Shown in pieces: positions 15,190 through 23,287 of a stretch of 44,780 nucleotides of DNA. The position numbers and the translations under genes were made by a program. Under the pieces are notes generated by a model that saw nothing but the letters and a program-made list of their open reading frames with translations, ran no database searches and had not been told where the DNA came from. Source of the stretch: JALXDT01 sp964634755 (GTDB lineage Bacteria > Acidobacteriota > Aminicenantia > JAMOAD01); assembly GCA_964634755.1 (NCBI GenBank), contig CAZWJH010000008.1, positions 1-44,780 of the forward strand, written 5' to 3'. Position 1 is the stretch's first letter. Each line of letters starts with the position of its first letter.

Positions 15190-15290
15190 CACTCACCTCC
15201 GTAAAATAAATATACCAAATCTCAAAATATTTTGCTATTAATTTTGTGAATTAATAAAAAATAATCAAAAGCCTATAAGCCAAATTTTTA

Positions 15291-15299
15291 TGTTATAAT
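15291..15299 (+). promoter_or_regulatory. Extended -10 promoter of ispG, predicted leaderless
   Basis: TGTTATAAT: a perfect TATAAT (15294-15299) with the TGn extension. It ends 5 nt before ATG 15305. No good -35 hexamer is seen 16-18 bp upstream, which an extended -10 can tolerate. There is no Shine-Dalgarno. Confidence 0.6.
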
Positions 15300-15304
15300 T
15301 TTTC

Positions 15305-16375
15305 ATGAGAAAACTAACAAAAGAGATTAAAGTTGGTAATATAGGGATAGGAGGGAATAATCCGGTAAGGGTTCAAACAATGAATTCTCTCCCTCTCCGT
15401 ATGGTTGAAGCAAATATAGAACAGATAATAAAAACCGTGGAATACGGAAATGAAATAATAAGATTGGCACTTCCTGATTTTGACCAAATCTCATACTTCA
15501 AAGAGATTACAAAGCACTCCCCTATTCCTGTAATTGCAGATATTCACTTTCACCACAAGCTCGCAATAGAGGCTTTAAAGGCTGGGGCGGATGCAATAAG
15601 AATTAATCCCGGAAATTTCGGGAGCAAAAAAAACCTGGAAGAAATTATAAAAGCATTAAAGGATTATAATGCAGCAGTTAGGATAGGAGTGAATTCCGGC
15701 TCTTTGGATAAAACCATACTAAAAAAGCATGGTAAAAGATCTTCTGTTGCACTTGTCGAAAGTGCTCTTGATTACATAAAAATATTTGAAGATAATGATT
15801 TTTTTAATCTTAAAGTATCATTAAAATCTTCAGAAATAAGAACAACGATAGAGGCATACAGAGAGTTTTCCAGAAGAAGCGAATATCCGCTTCATATAGG
15901 AGTTACAGAAGCAGGCCCTATTCCAGAAGGTATAATAAAATCCTCTGTTGCTCTGGGGAATCTTTTAATGGAAGGAATAGGAGATACAATCCGAATATCA
16001 CTTACCGCCCCTCCTGAAGAAGAGGTGAAAGTGTGTTGGGAGCTTTTGGGTTCTTTGGGAATAAGAAGGAAGTTCCCTGAGATTATCTCCTGCCCCCTTT
16101 GCGGAAGAGCTACAGTAAATTTTGAAAAAAGATTGAAAGAAGTGATACCAGAGATAAAAAAGAGAAAACTTCCCATAAAGGTTGCGATTATGGGCTGTGA
16201 AGTTAATGGACCGGGAGAGGCAAAAGAAGCTGAACTTGGGATTGCTTTTTCTCAAGGAGTTGCTTTTTTATTTAAAAAAGGGGTAATATATAAGAGAGGA
16301 AAGGAAGAAGATATAATAGAAGAGTTTTTAAAAACTCTGGAAAAGATGGAAGATGAGAGAAGCACTATTTTATAA
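15305..16375 (+). CDS. ispG: 4-hydroxy-3-methylbut-2-enyl diphosphate synthase
   Basis: 356 residues, the bacterial single-domain form. A 4Fe-4S enzyme of the MEP isoprenoid pathway converting the cyclic diphosphate MEcPP to HMBPP. Visible are GGNNPVRVQTMNS near the N-terminus, ADIHFH in the TIM barrel, and C-terminal cluster ligands in ISCPLCGRA and VAIMGCEVNGPGEA. The first gene of a four-gene unit; its start lies 5 nt after an extended -10, predicting a leaderless mRNA. Its end overlaps amrS by 23 nt. Confidence 0.96.
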   Translation: MRKLTKEIKVGNIGIGGNNPVRVQTMNSLPLRMVEANIEQIIKTVEYGNEIIRLALPDFDQISYFKEITKHSPIPVIADIHFHHKLAIEALKAGADAIRINPGNFGSKKNLEEIIKALKDYNAAVRIGVNSGSLDKTILKKHGKRSSVALVESALDYIKIFEDNDFFNLKVSLKSSEIRTTIEAYREFSRRSEYPLHIGVTEAGPIPEGIIKSSVALGNLLMEGIGDTIRISLTAPPEEEVKVCWELLGSLGIRRKFPEIISCPLCGRATVNFEKRLKEVIPEIKKRKLPIKVAIMGCEVNGPGEAKEAELGIAFSQGVAFLFKKGVIYKRGKEEDIIEEFLKTLEKMEDERSTIL

Positions 16376-17369
16376 AAAAGAAGGAGAAAGAGTTATTTGT
16401 ACTCTCTGCCCCCACAAATGCTCTTTGAGAGAGGGGCAAATAGGAGCTTGTGGAGTGAGAGTTAGAAAGGGAGATAAACTCTACACTCTTGTTTATGGGA
16501 AACTTGCTTCAATTGCAGTGGATCCTATAGAAAAAAAACCTCTCTTTCATTTTTACCCTTCAAGACAAATACTATCAATAGCCACTGTCGGATGTAATAT
16601 GTTTTGTAAATTCTGTCAGAATTATACACTTTCTTTCTTTGATGGAAAGGGCAAAACCCTTGATATTTACGGGCAGGATGTGATTCCCGAAAGACTTGTG
16701 AAGATAGCAATATCCTATAATTCAGTGGGTATTGCCTATACATATAATGAGCCAACTGTTTTTTATGAATTCATAAGAGATACTTCCATATTAATGAAAC
16801 AATCGGGTTTGAAAAATGTTTGGGTCACGAATGGATTTATTGAAAAGGAAGCTCAACTATCCTTACAAGGGCTTGTCGATGCTGCCAATAATGATCTTAA
16901 ATTTTTTTCCGATAAAAAATACAAAAAATATACGGGGGGTAGATTGAAACCCATTCTGGAAACATTGAAAAGATGGAAAAAAATGGGGGTGTGGCTTGAA
17001 GTTACCACACTTATTATCCCTGAAGTTAATGATGATCCTGCAGAAATAGATGATATTATTGATTTTATTTTAAATGAACTCGGAGATGAAACTCCCTGGC
17101 ATATATCAAGGTTTCATCCCCATTTTAAGATGGCAAATCACTATCCCACCCCACCTGAAACAATAAGAAGAATCAGGGAAAGAGCTCTTGAAAAAGGCCT
17201 AAAATTTGTTTATTCCGGGAATTTATGGGGAGATGAAGGTGAAAATACTTATTGTCCAAATTGCGGAAAACTTTTAATAAAAAGAACAGGATACAATATC
17301 GAGGAATATAATATAGTGAATTCAAAGTGCAAATTCTGCGGATATAAAATTTCAGGGGAGGGTTTATAA
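16353..17369 (+). CDS. amrS: AmmeMemoRadiSam-system radical SAM enzyme
   Basis: 338 residues. N-terminal Cys motif CTLCPHKC and GxIGACGVR, then the radical-SAM cluster CNMFCKFC (CxxxCxxC). A C-terminal zinc-like pair CPNCGK and CKFCG follows. The order and the HISRFHPHFKM segment are typical of AmrS, formerly PflA-like. In many genomes it is found with AMMECR1 and Memo proteins, neither of which is here. The substrate is not firmly known. It overlaps ispG by 23 nt and shares its last base with the next start (TAATG). Confidence 0.9.
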   Translation: MREALFYKKEGERVICTLCPHKCSLREGQIGACGVRVRKGDKLYTLVYGKLASIAVDPIEKKPLFHFYPSRQILSIATVGCNMFCKFCQNYTLSFFDGKGKTLDIYGQDVIPERLVKIAISYNSVGIAYTYNEPTVFYEFIRDTSILMKQSGLKNVWVTNGFIEKEAQLSLQGLVDAANNDLKFFSDKKYKKYTGGRLKPILETLKRWKKMGVWLEVTTLIIPEVNDDPAEIDDIIDFILNELGDETPWHISRFHPHFKMANHYPTPPETIRRIRERALEKGLKFVYSGNLWGDEGENTYCPNCGKLLIKRTGYNIEEYNIVNSKCKFCGYKISGEGL

Positions 17370-17623
17370 TGTTTTTTAAAGAAAAAAAGCACATTTCAAA
17401 AATCCCGGGTTTTGTTTACCTGACCACAATAAATGGAGGACCTGAAACAGATATAATAAAAGGGCTTCTTGAATCAAACGGTATAAAAGTATATCTGGAA
17501 TATGAAGCCGTTGGCAATATAATAGGATTAACTATGAATGGCATGGGAACAGTGGATATATATGTTCCAAAAGAAAAAAAGGGAAAAGCCGAGAAACTTT
17601 TAGAGGAGAGTAATGAGGATTAA
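17369..17623 (+). CDS. DUF2007-family small protein
   Basis: 84 residues. GVYLTT-type opening (FVYLTTINGGPETDIIKGLL) followed by LESNGIKVYLEYEA and a final VDIYVPKEKKGKAEKLLEE. This matches the DUF2007 pattern of a betaalphabetabetaalphabeta ferredoxin-like domain, sometimes called putative signal-transducing protein without experimental basis. Soluble. GGGGAGGG lies before the start, and the gene overlaps both neighbours, so it is a coupled member of the ispG unit. Confidence 0.72.
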   Translation: MFFKEKKHISKIPGFVYLTTINGGPETDIIKGLLESNGIKVYLEYEAVGNIIGLTMNGMGTVDIYVPKEKKGKAEKLLEESNED

Positions 17624-18497
17624 GACACAGATAATAGCACCCTCTTCGACCTTTTGCAAAGACAATTTTAAAAAAGGGATAAAAGTTCTTCAGGAATACG
17701 GATTTGATACATTTTATAGAAAAGATATATTTGAAAAATTCTTTAATTATGCAGGAGTTCCGGAAAGGAGAGTTGAAGAATTAAAAGATGCTCTGAGCTC
17801 TGATTCTGAATTTATAATAACTGTAAGAGGAGGTTTCGGAAGCACTTCACTTATGAAATTTTTAAAAGATGATATTAAAATAAATGGGAGAAAATTGTTC
17901 TCAGGAGCAAGCGATGTATCCTCCTTACACTTTTACTTTCATAAATTTCATAAAGAATTAAATCTTATAATGGGTCCCATGCTCATTCCGGATTTTACTC
18001 AAGGGAAATTAAATAAAGTGGAATTTAAGCATCTTATAAAAGCATTCATTAATAGAGAAAGCTTTATAGTTAGAATGAGCCCTAAAGTAATTATAAACAG
18101 AGGGAATGATTTGAGACTTAAAGGAAAGGCTTTTCCGGCTTGTCTTACACTCCTCAGTCTTTCCTGTGGTACATTTTTTGAGCCTGATCTTAAAGGAAAG
18201 GTTCTCTTTTTAGAAGACATTAACGAAGATTCATCAAGAGTAATAAGGTACCTCGAACATCTTGATAATTGTGGGAAACTCGATGATATAGGAGGAATAG
18301 TTTTCAATGACTTTCCTCTCAATAAAGGAAGAAGAGATATTCACCTGAAAGCCAAATTAAAAGAATTTTTCAAAAACAAAAATTATCCTGTTTTTTGCGG
18401 ATGCAAGTTCGGGCATTCAAAACCAAGACACTATGTAGCCTTTGACGCAGATGTCAAATTCGATGGAGAGAAAATTATTCTAAAAAAGGAATATTAA
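17613..18497 (+). CDS. LD-carboxypeptidase family protein (peptidase S66)
   Basis: 294 residues. S66 enzymes cleave the L,D bond of the tetrapeptide in recycled murein; microcin-immunity MccF is a relative. The nucleophile Ser sits in FSGASDVSSL (family GxSDxT), Glu in VLFLEDINED and His in CKFGHSKPRHYV, so the Ser-Glu-His triad is complete. VRGGFGS upstream is also conserved. No signal peptide, consistent with cytosolic recycling. GAGGAGAG precedes ATG 17613, overlapping DUF2007 by 11 nt. Last gene of the ispG unit; converges on a lipoprotein gene 1 nt away. Confidence 0.85.
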   Translation: MRIKTQIIAPSSTFCKDNFKKGIKVLQEYGFDTFYRKDIFEKFFNYAGVPERRVEELKDALSSDSEFIITVRGGFGSTSLMKFLKDDIKINGRKLFSGASDVSSLHFYFHKFHKELNLIMGPMLIPDFTQGKLNKVEFKHLIKAFINRESFIVRMSPKVIINRGNDLRLKGKAFPACLTLLSLSCGTFFEPDLKGKVLFLEDINEDSSRVIRYLEHLDNCGKLDDIGGIVFNDFPLNKGRRDIHLKAKLKEFFKNKNYPVFCGCKFGHSKPRHYVAFDADVKFDGEKIILKKEY

Positions 18498-18498
18498 A

Positions 18499-18987
18499 TT
18501 ATCTTTCTGAAGTTAAGAAGTCTCGAGTTCCATCGGTAAAGGGAGAGCCTTCAATATACTTTTTGTTTACTAACACAGAAGCTTCCGAGAGTTTAATTCC
18601 CTCCCCTTCCATAAAAGCCAATATCTCCAATTTTTTCCCTCTGTTCACATAATATCCTGATACTTTAACTTTACCCTTTCCATCAGTAGAAATCAGATAA
18701 CCCAATTTGAAAAGCTCCTCCTTTAGTTTTTCCTTTAAATAAATCCCTAAAAGTTTGCTTTCCCCATTGAGCGGTTTCAAATTTTCCACATACACTCTTT
18801 CCTGCTTCATTTTCAGAAATTTTAAGGAGCGATCCAGGGATATTGCAAGTTGTTTAACCTTAAACCTCAGGTTCTTGTTTGGTGTAAGTGTTGAGCTCAA
18901 ATCTCCAACTTTCAAATTATCAAAGTAAAAACAACCCGCAAATATAAGAGAGAAAATCATCAAAAATAAAATTTTTTTTCTTAACAT
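18499..18987 (-). CDS. Putative lipoprotein of unknown function
   Basis: 162 residues. MLRKKILFLMIFSLIFAGC is a textbook type II signal with lipobox F-A-G-Cys (Cys19). The mature protein has one alpha/beta domain (YLKEKLKEELFKLGYLISTD) loosely like the FlgO/CsgG-type surface lipoprotein fold, but the resemblance is too weak to name a family. No Shine-Dalgarno is obvious before ATG 18987. A perfect 7-bp inverted repeat lies 20-36 nt upstream, in the region shared with the divergent ABC operon. Confidence 0.65.
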   Translation of the reverse strand: MLRKKILFLMIFSLIFAGCFYFDNLKVGDLSSTLTPNKNLRFKVKQLAISLDRSLKFLKMKQERVYVENLKPLNGESKLLGIYLKEKLKEELFKLGYLISTDGKGKVKVSGYYVNRGKKLEILAFMEGEGIKLSEASVLVNKKYIEGSPFTDGTRDFLTSER

Positions 18988-19006
18988 AAATTAATTTCGG
19001 AATTTT

Positions 19007-19023
19007 TTCTAAAAAATTTAGAA
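19007..19023. repeat. Palindrome TTCTAAA-AAA-TTTAGAA between divergent genes
   Basis: Perfect 7-bp arms (19007-19013, 19017-19023). Position between a lipoprotein gene and an ABC operon would suit an operator, but its A+T content makes chance occurrence plausible. Confidence 0.3.
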
Positions 19024-19113
19024 CTTAATGAACAACAAAACTAAAATTTCTAATCTTTTTTGAACTTTTTATGGTAGCATCGTTAAAATTCCATGGCACC
19101 ATTTGTTATTTTC

Positions 19114-19142
19114 TTGACAGATAAAAACCCCTATTATAAAAT
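19114..19142 (+). promoter_or_regulatory. Promoter of the ABC-2 exporter operon
   Basis: Consensus TTGACA (19114-19119), 17 bp, TAAAAT (19137-19142). The first gene has a GAGGAG Shine-Dalgarno at 19155, giving an ordinary short leader. Confidence 0.68.
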
Positions 19143-19166
19143 GTTTTACTTTTAGAGGAGAAAATT

Positions 19167-20090
19167 ATGTTAAAAGTGTCAAATTTAAAAAAATCCTATG
19201 AAAATGTTTATGCTTTAAAAGGGATTTCATTTGAAGTGAAAGAGGGTGAGATTTTCGGACTTTTGGGGCCAAACGGGGCTGGTAAAACAACAGCGATTTC
19301 AATTTTAACTTCTCTTTTAGAACCTGATTCAGGTGATGCTTACTACAATGATAAAAACATATTTTCAAATCAAAACTGGTGGAGAAAAAAGATAGGTGTT
19401 GTTCCGCAGGAAATAGCTTTTTATGAGGAGTTAACCGCCCGCGATAATCTTACTCTGTGGGGAACCCTATACGGTATGAATTCCAAACAAGCATCAGAGA
19501 GAGCATCATATCTTTTGCGGCTTATGGGGCTTGAGTCAAAAGAAAAGGCAAAAGTTTCCGAATTTTCGGGAGGGATGAAAAGGAGGCTTAATATTGCGAT
19601 AGGTATTGTTCACAACCCCGAAGTTCTTTTCCTTGATGAGCCCACTGTAGGGATAGATGTTCAAGCAAGGGTTAACATAAGGGAAACTTTGAAAAAATTT
19701 GTTAATGAAGATATGGCTATAATATACACTACTCATCAGCTTGAAGAGGCAGAAGAGTTATGCGATAGAATAGCCATTGTGGATGAAGGAGAGATAAAAG
19801 CCCAGGGGACAATAAAGGATCTTATCTCTCAACTTGGTGAACAAACGGAGGTTGAATTCTCAGGAGAATTTGCCGAAGATGCAATAAGGAATATTCTTAA
19901 CAACATAGGAGTAAAGATTATTAAATTTTCAAAAGAGAGCATCTTGATAGATGTTGAAAAAGAGGATATTATCCCAGCGGTAGTTGAGCTTTTCATGAAA
20001 AACAATGTTATTATCAATACAATGGACATAAAGAGACCTAATCTTGAAACCCTTTTTCTTAAATTAACGGGGAAGGAATTAAGAGAGTAA
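19167..20090 (+). CDS. ABC-2 type exporter, ATP-binding protein
   Basis: 307 residues. Walker A GPNGAGKTT (Lys40), signature FSGGMKRR (about 133-140), Walker B VLFLDEPT (about 153-160) and the H-loop in YTTHQLEE. The approximately 70-residue C-terminal extension is typical of DrrA/CcmA-like exporters. It energises the two permeases encoded next. The stop shares bases with the start of the first permease (TAATGA). Substrate unknown. Confidence 0.93.
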   Translation: MLKVSNLKKSYENVYALKGISFEVKEGEIFGLLGPNGAGKTTAISILTSLLEPDSGDAYYNDKNIFSNQNWWRKKIGVVPQEIAFYEELTARDNLTLWGTLYGMNSKQASERASYLLRLMGLESKEKAKVSEFSGGMKRRLNIAIGIVHNPEVLFLDEPTVGIDVQARVNIRETLKKFVNEDMAIIYTTHQLEEAEELCDRIAIVDEGEIKAQGTIKDLISQLGEQTEVEFSGEFAEDAIRNILNNIGVKIIKFSKESILIDVEKEDIIPAVVELFMKNNVIINTMDIKRPNLETLFLKLTGKELRE

Positions 20091-21328
20091 TGAAGAAAAT
20101 ATTAAAACTTGCTGTTTCCGATTATAAAAGAAGATGGAATAAACCTATTCTCATATTATTATATATATTTACCCCAGTAATTATTACTCTCATAATGTGG
20201 ATAGCTTTCGGGGGAGGTTCGGGTGATTCGGGTTTTTCCCCGTTGAAACTTGCAATTGTTAATAATGACAAAGGGGGAGTTATCTCCGATTTTTTTGTTA
20301 ATGCTTTTTCCAATGATAATGCAAGAGATAAGATAAAAGCATTTGTTGTTAAAGAGCCTGAAGCGATGAAGCTTATAAATAGAAGAAAAGTTTCGGGAGT
20401 AATGATTATTCCGAAAAATTTTTCAAAAAATATTTTGGAGATGAAAAAAACAGAGATAAAATTGATAAAAAATCCCACGGAAATGATTTATCCCATGATT
20501 GCTGAAACAGGTTTAAACATTATTAAAGATGGCACAAATTATCTTTTAACCATATTTAAAGATGAGATAACAATTATAAGAACATCGATAGAAAAAAAAG
20601 AGAAGATGGATAATACAACTTTTACAACTCTTTACAATAAAATAGGGGATAAAATAAAAAAGATAATCCCTTTGTTTAAAGAGCAAAAGATAGAGGTTAA
20701 GGATGTGAAAGAGGAGAAAAAGAAAATCCCAATGGCTGTTTTTTATTTTACCGGCATGGCTTTCTTTTTTCTGTTTTTCATATCCAATGCTGTTTTAAAT
20801 GATATGGTAAAAGAGAGAAACAGTTTTATAATAAAAAGGCTTTTTTTATCTGAATTAAAAAAATCAGAGTATTTTTTTGCAAGAATTTTGAGTGTGATTT
20901 TATTTATGTTTACAATAGAGCTTGTCCTTGCAATAACGGGAAGATTGCTTTTCCACATAACAACAAACTCAATCTTATGGCTTTTAATTACACTATTTCT
21001 TTCGGCAATAATCTTATCTCTTCTTTCCGCTGTGATTATGGGACTTTCAAACAATGAAAGGCAGGTTCATAATATAGGGATGATCTTCGTGTTTTTGTTT
21101 GCGATGCTCGGAGGCTCTCTTATTCCCGTAAGTGTTCTGCCAGCTTCAATAAGAAAATTTTCTGTTATATCCCCCCTGTATTATATAACAGAATCCGTGA
21201 TTTCTCTTGTCTTGCAAAGAATGGACAAATTTTATCATCTGATAATAAGCACAGCTTTTATAGCGATAGGTTTATTTATTTTATCCTATCTTTTGAATAT
21301 AAGGGCTCTTAAAAAAGTGGTAAAATGA
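20090..21328 (+). CDS. ABC-2 type exporter, permease 1
   Basis: 412 residues of the ABC2_membrane_3 layout. A first transmembrane helix (about 20-40) is followed by a large extracytoplasmic domain (LAIVNNDKGGVISDFFVNAF) up to about residue 215. Five to six helices then lie between about 215 and 405, with FLFAMLGGSLIPVSVLP in the next-to-last pair, a signature of this family. It overlaps the next gene by 4 nt (ATGA). Confidence 0.9.
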   Translation: MKKILKLAVSDYKRRWNKPILILLYIFTPVIITLIMWIAFGGGSGDSGFSPLKLAIVNNDKGGVISDFFVNAFSNDNARDKIKAFVVKEPEAMKLINRRKVSGVMIIPKNFSKNILEMKKTEIKLIKNPTEMIYPMIAETGLNIIKDGTNYLLTIFKDEITIIRTSIEKKEKMDNTTFTTLYNKIGDKIKKIIPLFKEQKIEVKDVKEEKKKIPMAVFYFTGMAFFFLFFISNAVLNDMVKERNSFIIKRLFLSELKKSEYFFARILSVILFMFTIELVLAITGRLLFHITTNSILWLLITLFLSAIILSLLSAVIMGLSNNERQVHNIGMIFVFLFAMLGGSLIPVSVLPASIRKFSVISPLYYITESVISLVLQRMDKFYHLIISTAFIAIGLFILSYLLNIRALKKVVK

Positions 21329-22419
21329 GAGGTATAATAAAATTCAGTTTAACAGAACTTAAGTTGGTTTTAAAAGAGAAATCTTTTTATTTTTGGGCGA
21401 TTGTTCTTCCCGTTTTTTTTCTTTTTATCTTTTCGGGTCTTGGAAATAATAGTGAAGGGAAAGAGGAAAAAACCATTGTTTATATTAAGAATCTTGATAA
21501 AGGGGGGTTTTCAAAAGAGCTTATTAATAATTTAAAAAAAGAGAAATTATCTTTAAAATTTAATAAAAGAGGGAAAAAGGTCCTAAGAGAGCTTATTATC
21601 CCTCCCGATTTTTCAAATAAAGTTAAAAACAAAGAAAAAGTAATTTTAAAATTCAAAATAAAAGGTTCAAAATTAGATAATTATGCAATACAGGTAAAGA
21701 TATCCCTATACAGAGCTATTTATAAATTTTTAATTAAAAGATATCTCGAAATTGAAAAACCTAATAAAATATTATCCGTAAAAACCGAATGGGCAGGAAG
21801 AGCAAGTTATATTCCTTCGGGAGTTATTCATCAGATGCCTGCAACAATCCTTATTTTTCTTCTATTCAATATTTTAATTTTCGGGGGTACCAATCTTGTA
21901 AAACTCAGAGAAATAGGAATGCTTAAAAGGTTTGTAATAACACCAATGGGTAAAGTTGGAGTTTGGTTGGGATTATTTCTGACAAATATGTTTGTTGCAA
22001 TATTAGTTTCTCTAATGATAATAATCTTTTCCGCGATATTGTTTTCAGTTTCATATGGACTCATTCCTATTTTAAATATGCTAATCATTTTGCTAGTTTT
22101 TGCTACTTTCGTTTCCTCACTTAGTATTTACTTTGGTTCAGTATTAAAAAAAATAGAAGCTGTAATCGGAATATCAGTTTTAGTTGCTAATCTTCTCGCG
22201 GCTCTTGGCGGATGCTGGTGGCCCATAGAAATAGTACCAAACTTCATGAAAAAAATAGCAATGCTTTTACCTACAGGGTGGGCAATGGAGGCTCTTGATA
22301 AATTGTTGTTTTACAAATTCCCTTTTGTCTCAGTGCTAACTAATCTTGTGATTTTGGCACTTTTTACAATATTTTTTGCAATCCTCTCAATAAAGTTTTT
22401 CAAAATTGAGAAAGTTTGA
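21325..22419 (+). CDS. ABC-2 type exporter, permease 2
   Basis: 364 residues with the same plan as permease 1: an N-terminal helix (about 20-40), a shorter extracytoplasmic domain and a C-terminal helix bundle. The conserved LAALGGCWWPIEIVP segment corresponds to LGGSLIPVSVLP in the paralogue. The pair therefore forms a heterodimeric channel. The end overlaps a small gene by 14 nt. Confidence 0.9.
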   Translation: MRGIIKFSLTELKLVLKEKSFYFWAIVLPVFFLFIFSGLGNNSEGKEEKTIVYIKNLDKGGFSKELINNLKKEKLSLKFNKRGKKVLRELIIPPDFSNKVKNKEKVILKFKIKGSKLDNYAIQVKISLYRAIYKFLIKRYLEIEKPNKILSVKTEWAGRASYIPSGVIHQMPATILIFLLFNILIFGGTNLVKLREIGMLKRFVITPMGKVGVWLGLFLTNMFVAILVSLMIIIFSAILFSVSYGLIPILNMLIILLVFATFVSSLSIYFGSVLKKIEAVIGISVLVANLLAALGGCWWPIEIVPNFMKKIAMLLPTGWAMEALDKLLFYKFPFVSVLTNLVILALFTIFFAILSIKFFKIEKV

Positions 22420-22648
22420 AAAAATAAAAGTATCAGAATATTCAGGATATAAAGGAGAAGAAAAACCGCTTTCTTTTACCTATAACGGAAAAACTTATAA
22501 AATAAATAAAATAATTTCAACAAAATACGAAAAAGATATTATAACAAAAAGAGAATTTAATGTTTTTGTTGTGGAAGGTGAAAAAGGCAATAAATTTTTA
22601 CTTTACTTTGACACCAATCAAAATCGATGGTTTTTATTGGCCAAATAA
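22406..22648 (+). CDS. Small DUF6504-like protein
   Basis: 80 residues from TTG 22406; no ATG is available in frame. It opens FEKIKVSEYSGYKGEEKPLS, then FTYNGKTYKINKI and ends LLYFDTNQNRWFLLAK, a small SH3-like beta-barrel pattern I associate with DUF6504-type proteins. Function unknown. It overlaps permease 2, so it is probably translated by coupling from the exporter transcript. The start codon is the least certain part. Confidence 0.55.
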   Translation: MRKFEKIKVSEYSGYKGEEKPLSFTYNGKTYKINKIISTKYEKDIITKREFNVFVVEGEKGNKFLLYFDTNQNRWFLLAK

Positions 22649-22663
22649 ATTTATAAAAAATTT

Positions 22664-23161
22664 CTATCTTTTTTTAAAAATCTTCTTTTTTATTATTATT
22701 TTAGAAGGAGTGGTTTTAGCTTTATTTGATGGAGATAATGTTGTCGGATATCCCTTTCTCTTCCAGCCTTCATACCCATGATCAAGGCGATAAACTTTTC
22801 TATATCCAAGAATTTCACTTAAAGTAAAAGCCGCAAGAGTAGACCTTTTTTCTCCATTTGAAAATACTATTATGGGTGTATTAAGATTATTTCCCGTAAT
22901 CCACCCAATTCTAAACTCAAGAAGTCCTCTGGGAATATGTTTTGCCCCCGGAATTGTTCCCCTTTTTTTAAGTTCATCCGCTTCTCTTACATCAAGAAAG
23001 ATATATCTTCCCTCTTTAAATAATTTGTATGCTCTGTCAAGATTAATCTTATTAATTTTCATCCTGCATCTTCTTAAATATTCATTTACAGTAAAATATG
23101 AAAATCCCAGACTCACAATAAAGATAAATAATAAACCAGTGATCAAATATTTTTTCCTCAT
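22664..23161 (-). CDS. Membrane-anchored rhodanese-like protein lacking the catalytic Cys
   Basis: 165 residues. One N-terminal helix (about 5-25) anchors the protein. The rhodanese domain follows (about 35-140): FLDVREADELKKRGTIPGA, HIPRGLLEF and the final YRLDHGYEGWKRKGYP. The active loop, normally C-x-x-G-x-R-S, reads VFSNGEKRST with no Cys, so sulfur transfer is not expected; a binding or scaffolding role is more likely. The C-terminus is very basic. GAGGAGGTG precedes ATG 23161. A TTGACA -35 lies upstream, divergent from the epimerase promoter. Confidence 0.8.
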   Translation of the reverse strand: MRKKYLITGLLFIFIVSLGFSYFTVNEYLRRCRMKINKINLDRAYKLFKEGRYIFLDVREADELKKRGTIPGAKHIPRGLLEFRIGWITGNNLNTPIIVFSNGEKRSTLAAFTLSEILGYRKVYRLDHGYEGWKRKGYPTTLSPSNKAKTTPSKIIIKKKIFKKR

Positions 23162-23188
23162 CTTTACACCTCCTCTATTTATAAATTA

Positions 23189-23217
23189 TAAATATTAAAA
23201 ATTCTTCTTCTTGTCAA
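23189..23217 (-). promoter_or_regulatory. Putative promoter of the rhodanese-like gene
   Basis: Consensus TTGACA (23217-23212), 17 bp, TATTTA (23194-23189). A perfect TATAAT at 23190-23185 has a 21-bp spacer and is less likely. Confidence 0.45.
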
Positions 23218-23253
23218 GTAAAACATATTAAGTGAATTACACTTTAAAGTTTC

Positions 23254-23282
23254 TTGAACCACCACTCTGTTTGTGATAAATT
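23254..23282 (+). promoter_or_regulatory. Promoter of the epimerase gene, predicted leaderless
   Basis: TTGAAC (23254-23259), 17 bp, TAAATT (23277-23282), 5 nt, ATG 23288. The in-frame GTG at 23273 lies upstream of the -10 and would not be transcribed from this promoter, which decides the start. Confidence 0.52.
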
Positions 23283-23287
23283 TAAAA

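Noticed and set aside
18988..19006. Leaderless promoter for the lipoprotein at 18987
   Set aside because: The hexamer 5 nt before the ATG (GAAATT) is a poor -10, so the gene was not counted with the leaderless set.
23273..23287. GTG 23273 as start of the epimerase
   Set aside because: The Rossmann motif spacing fits ATG 23288, and the GTG lies upstream of the -10 element of the best promoter.
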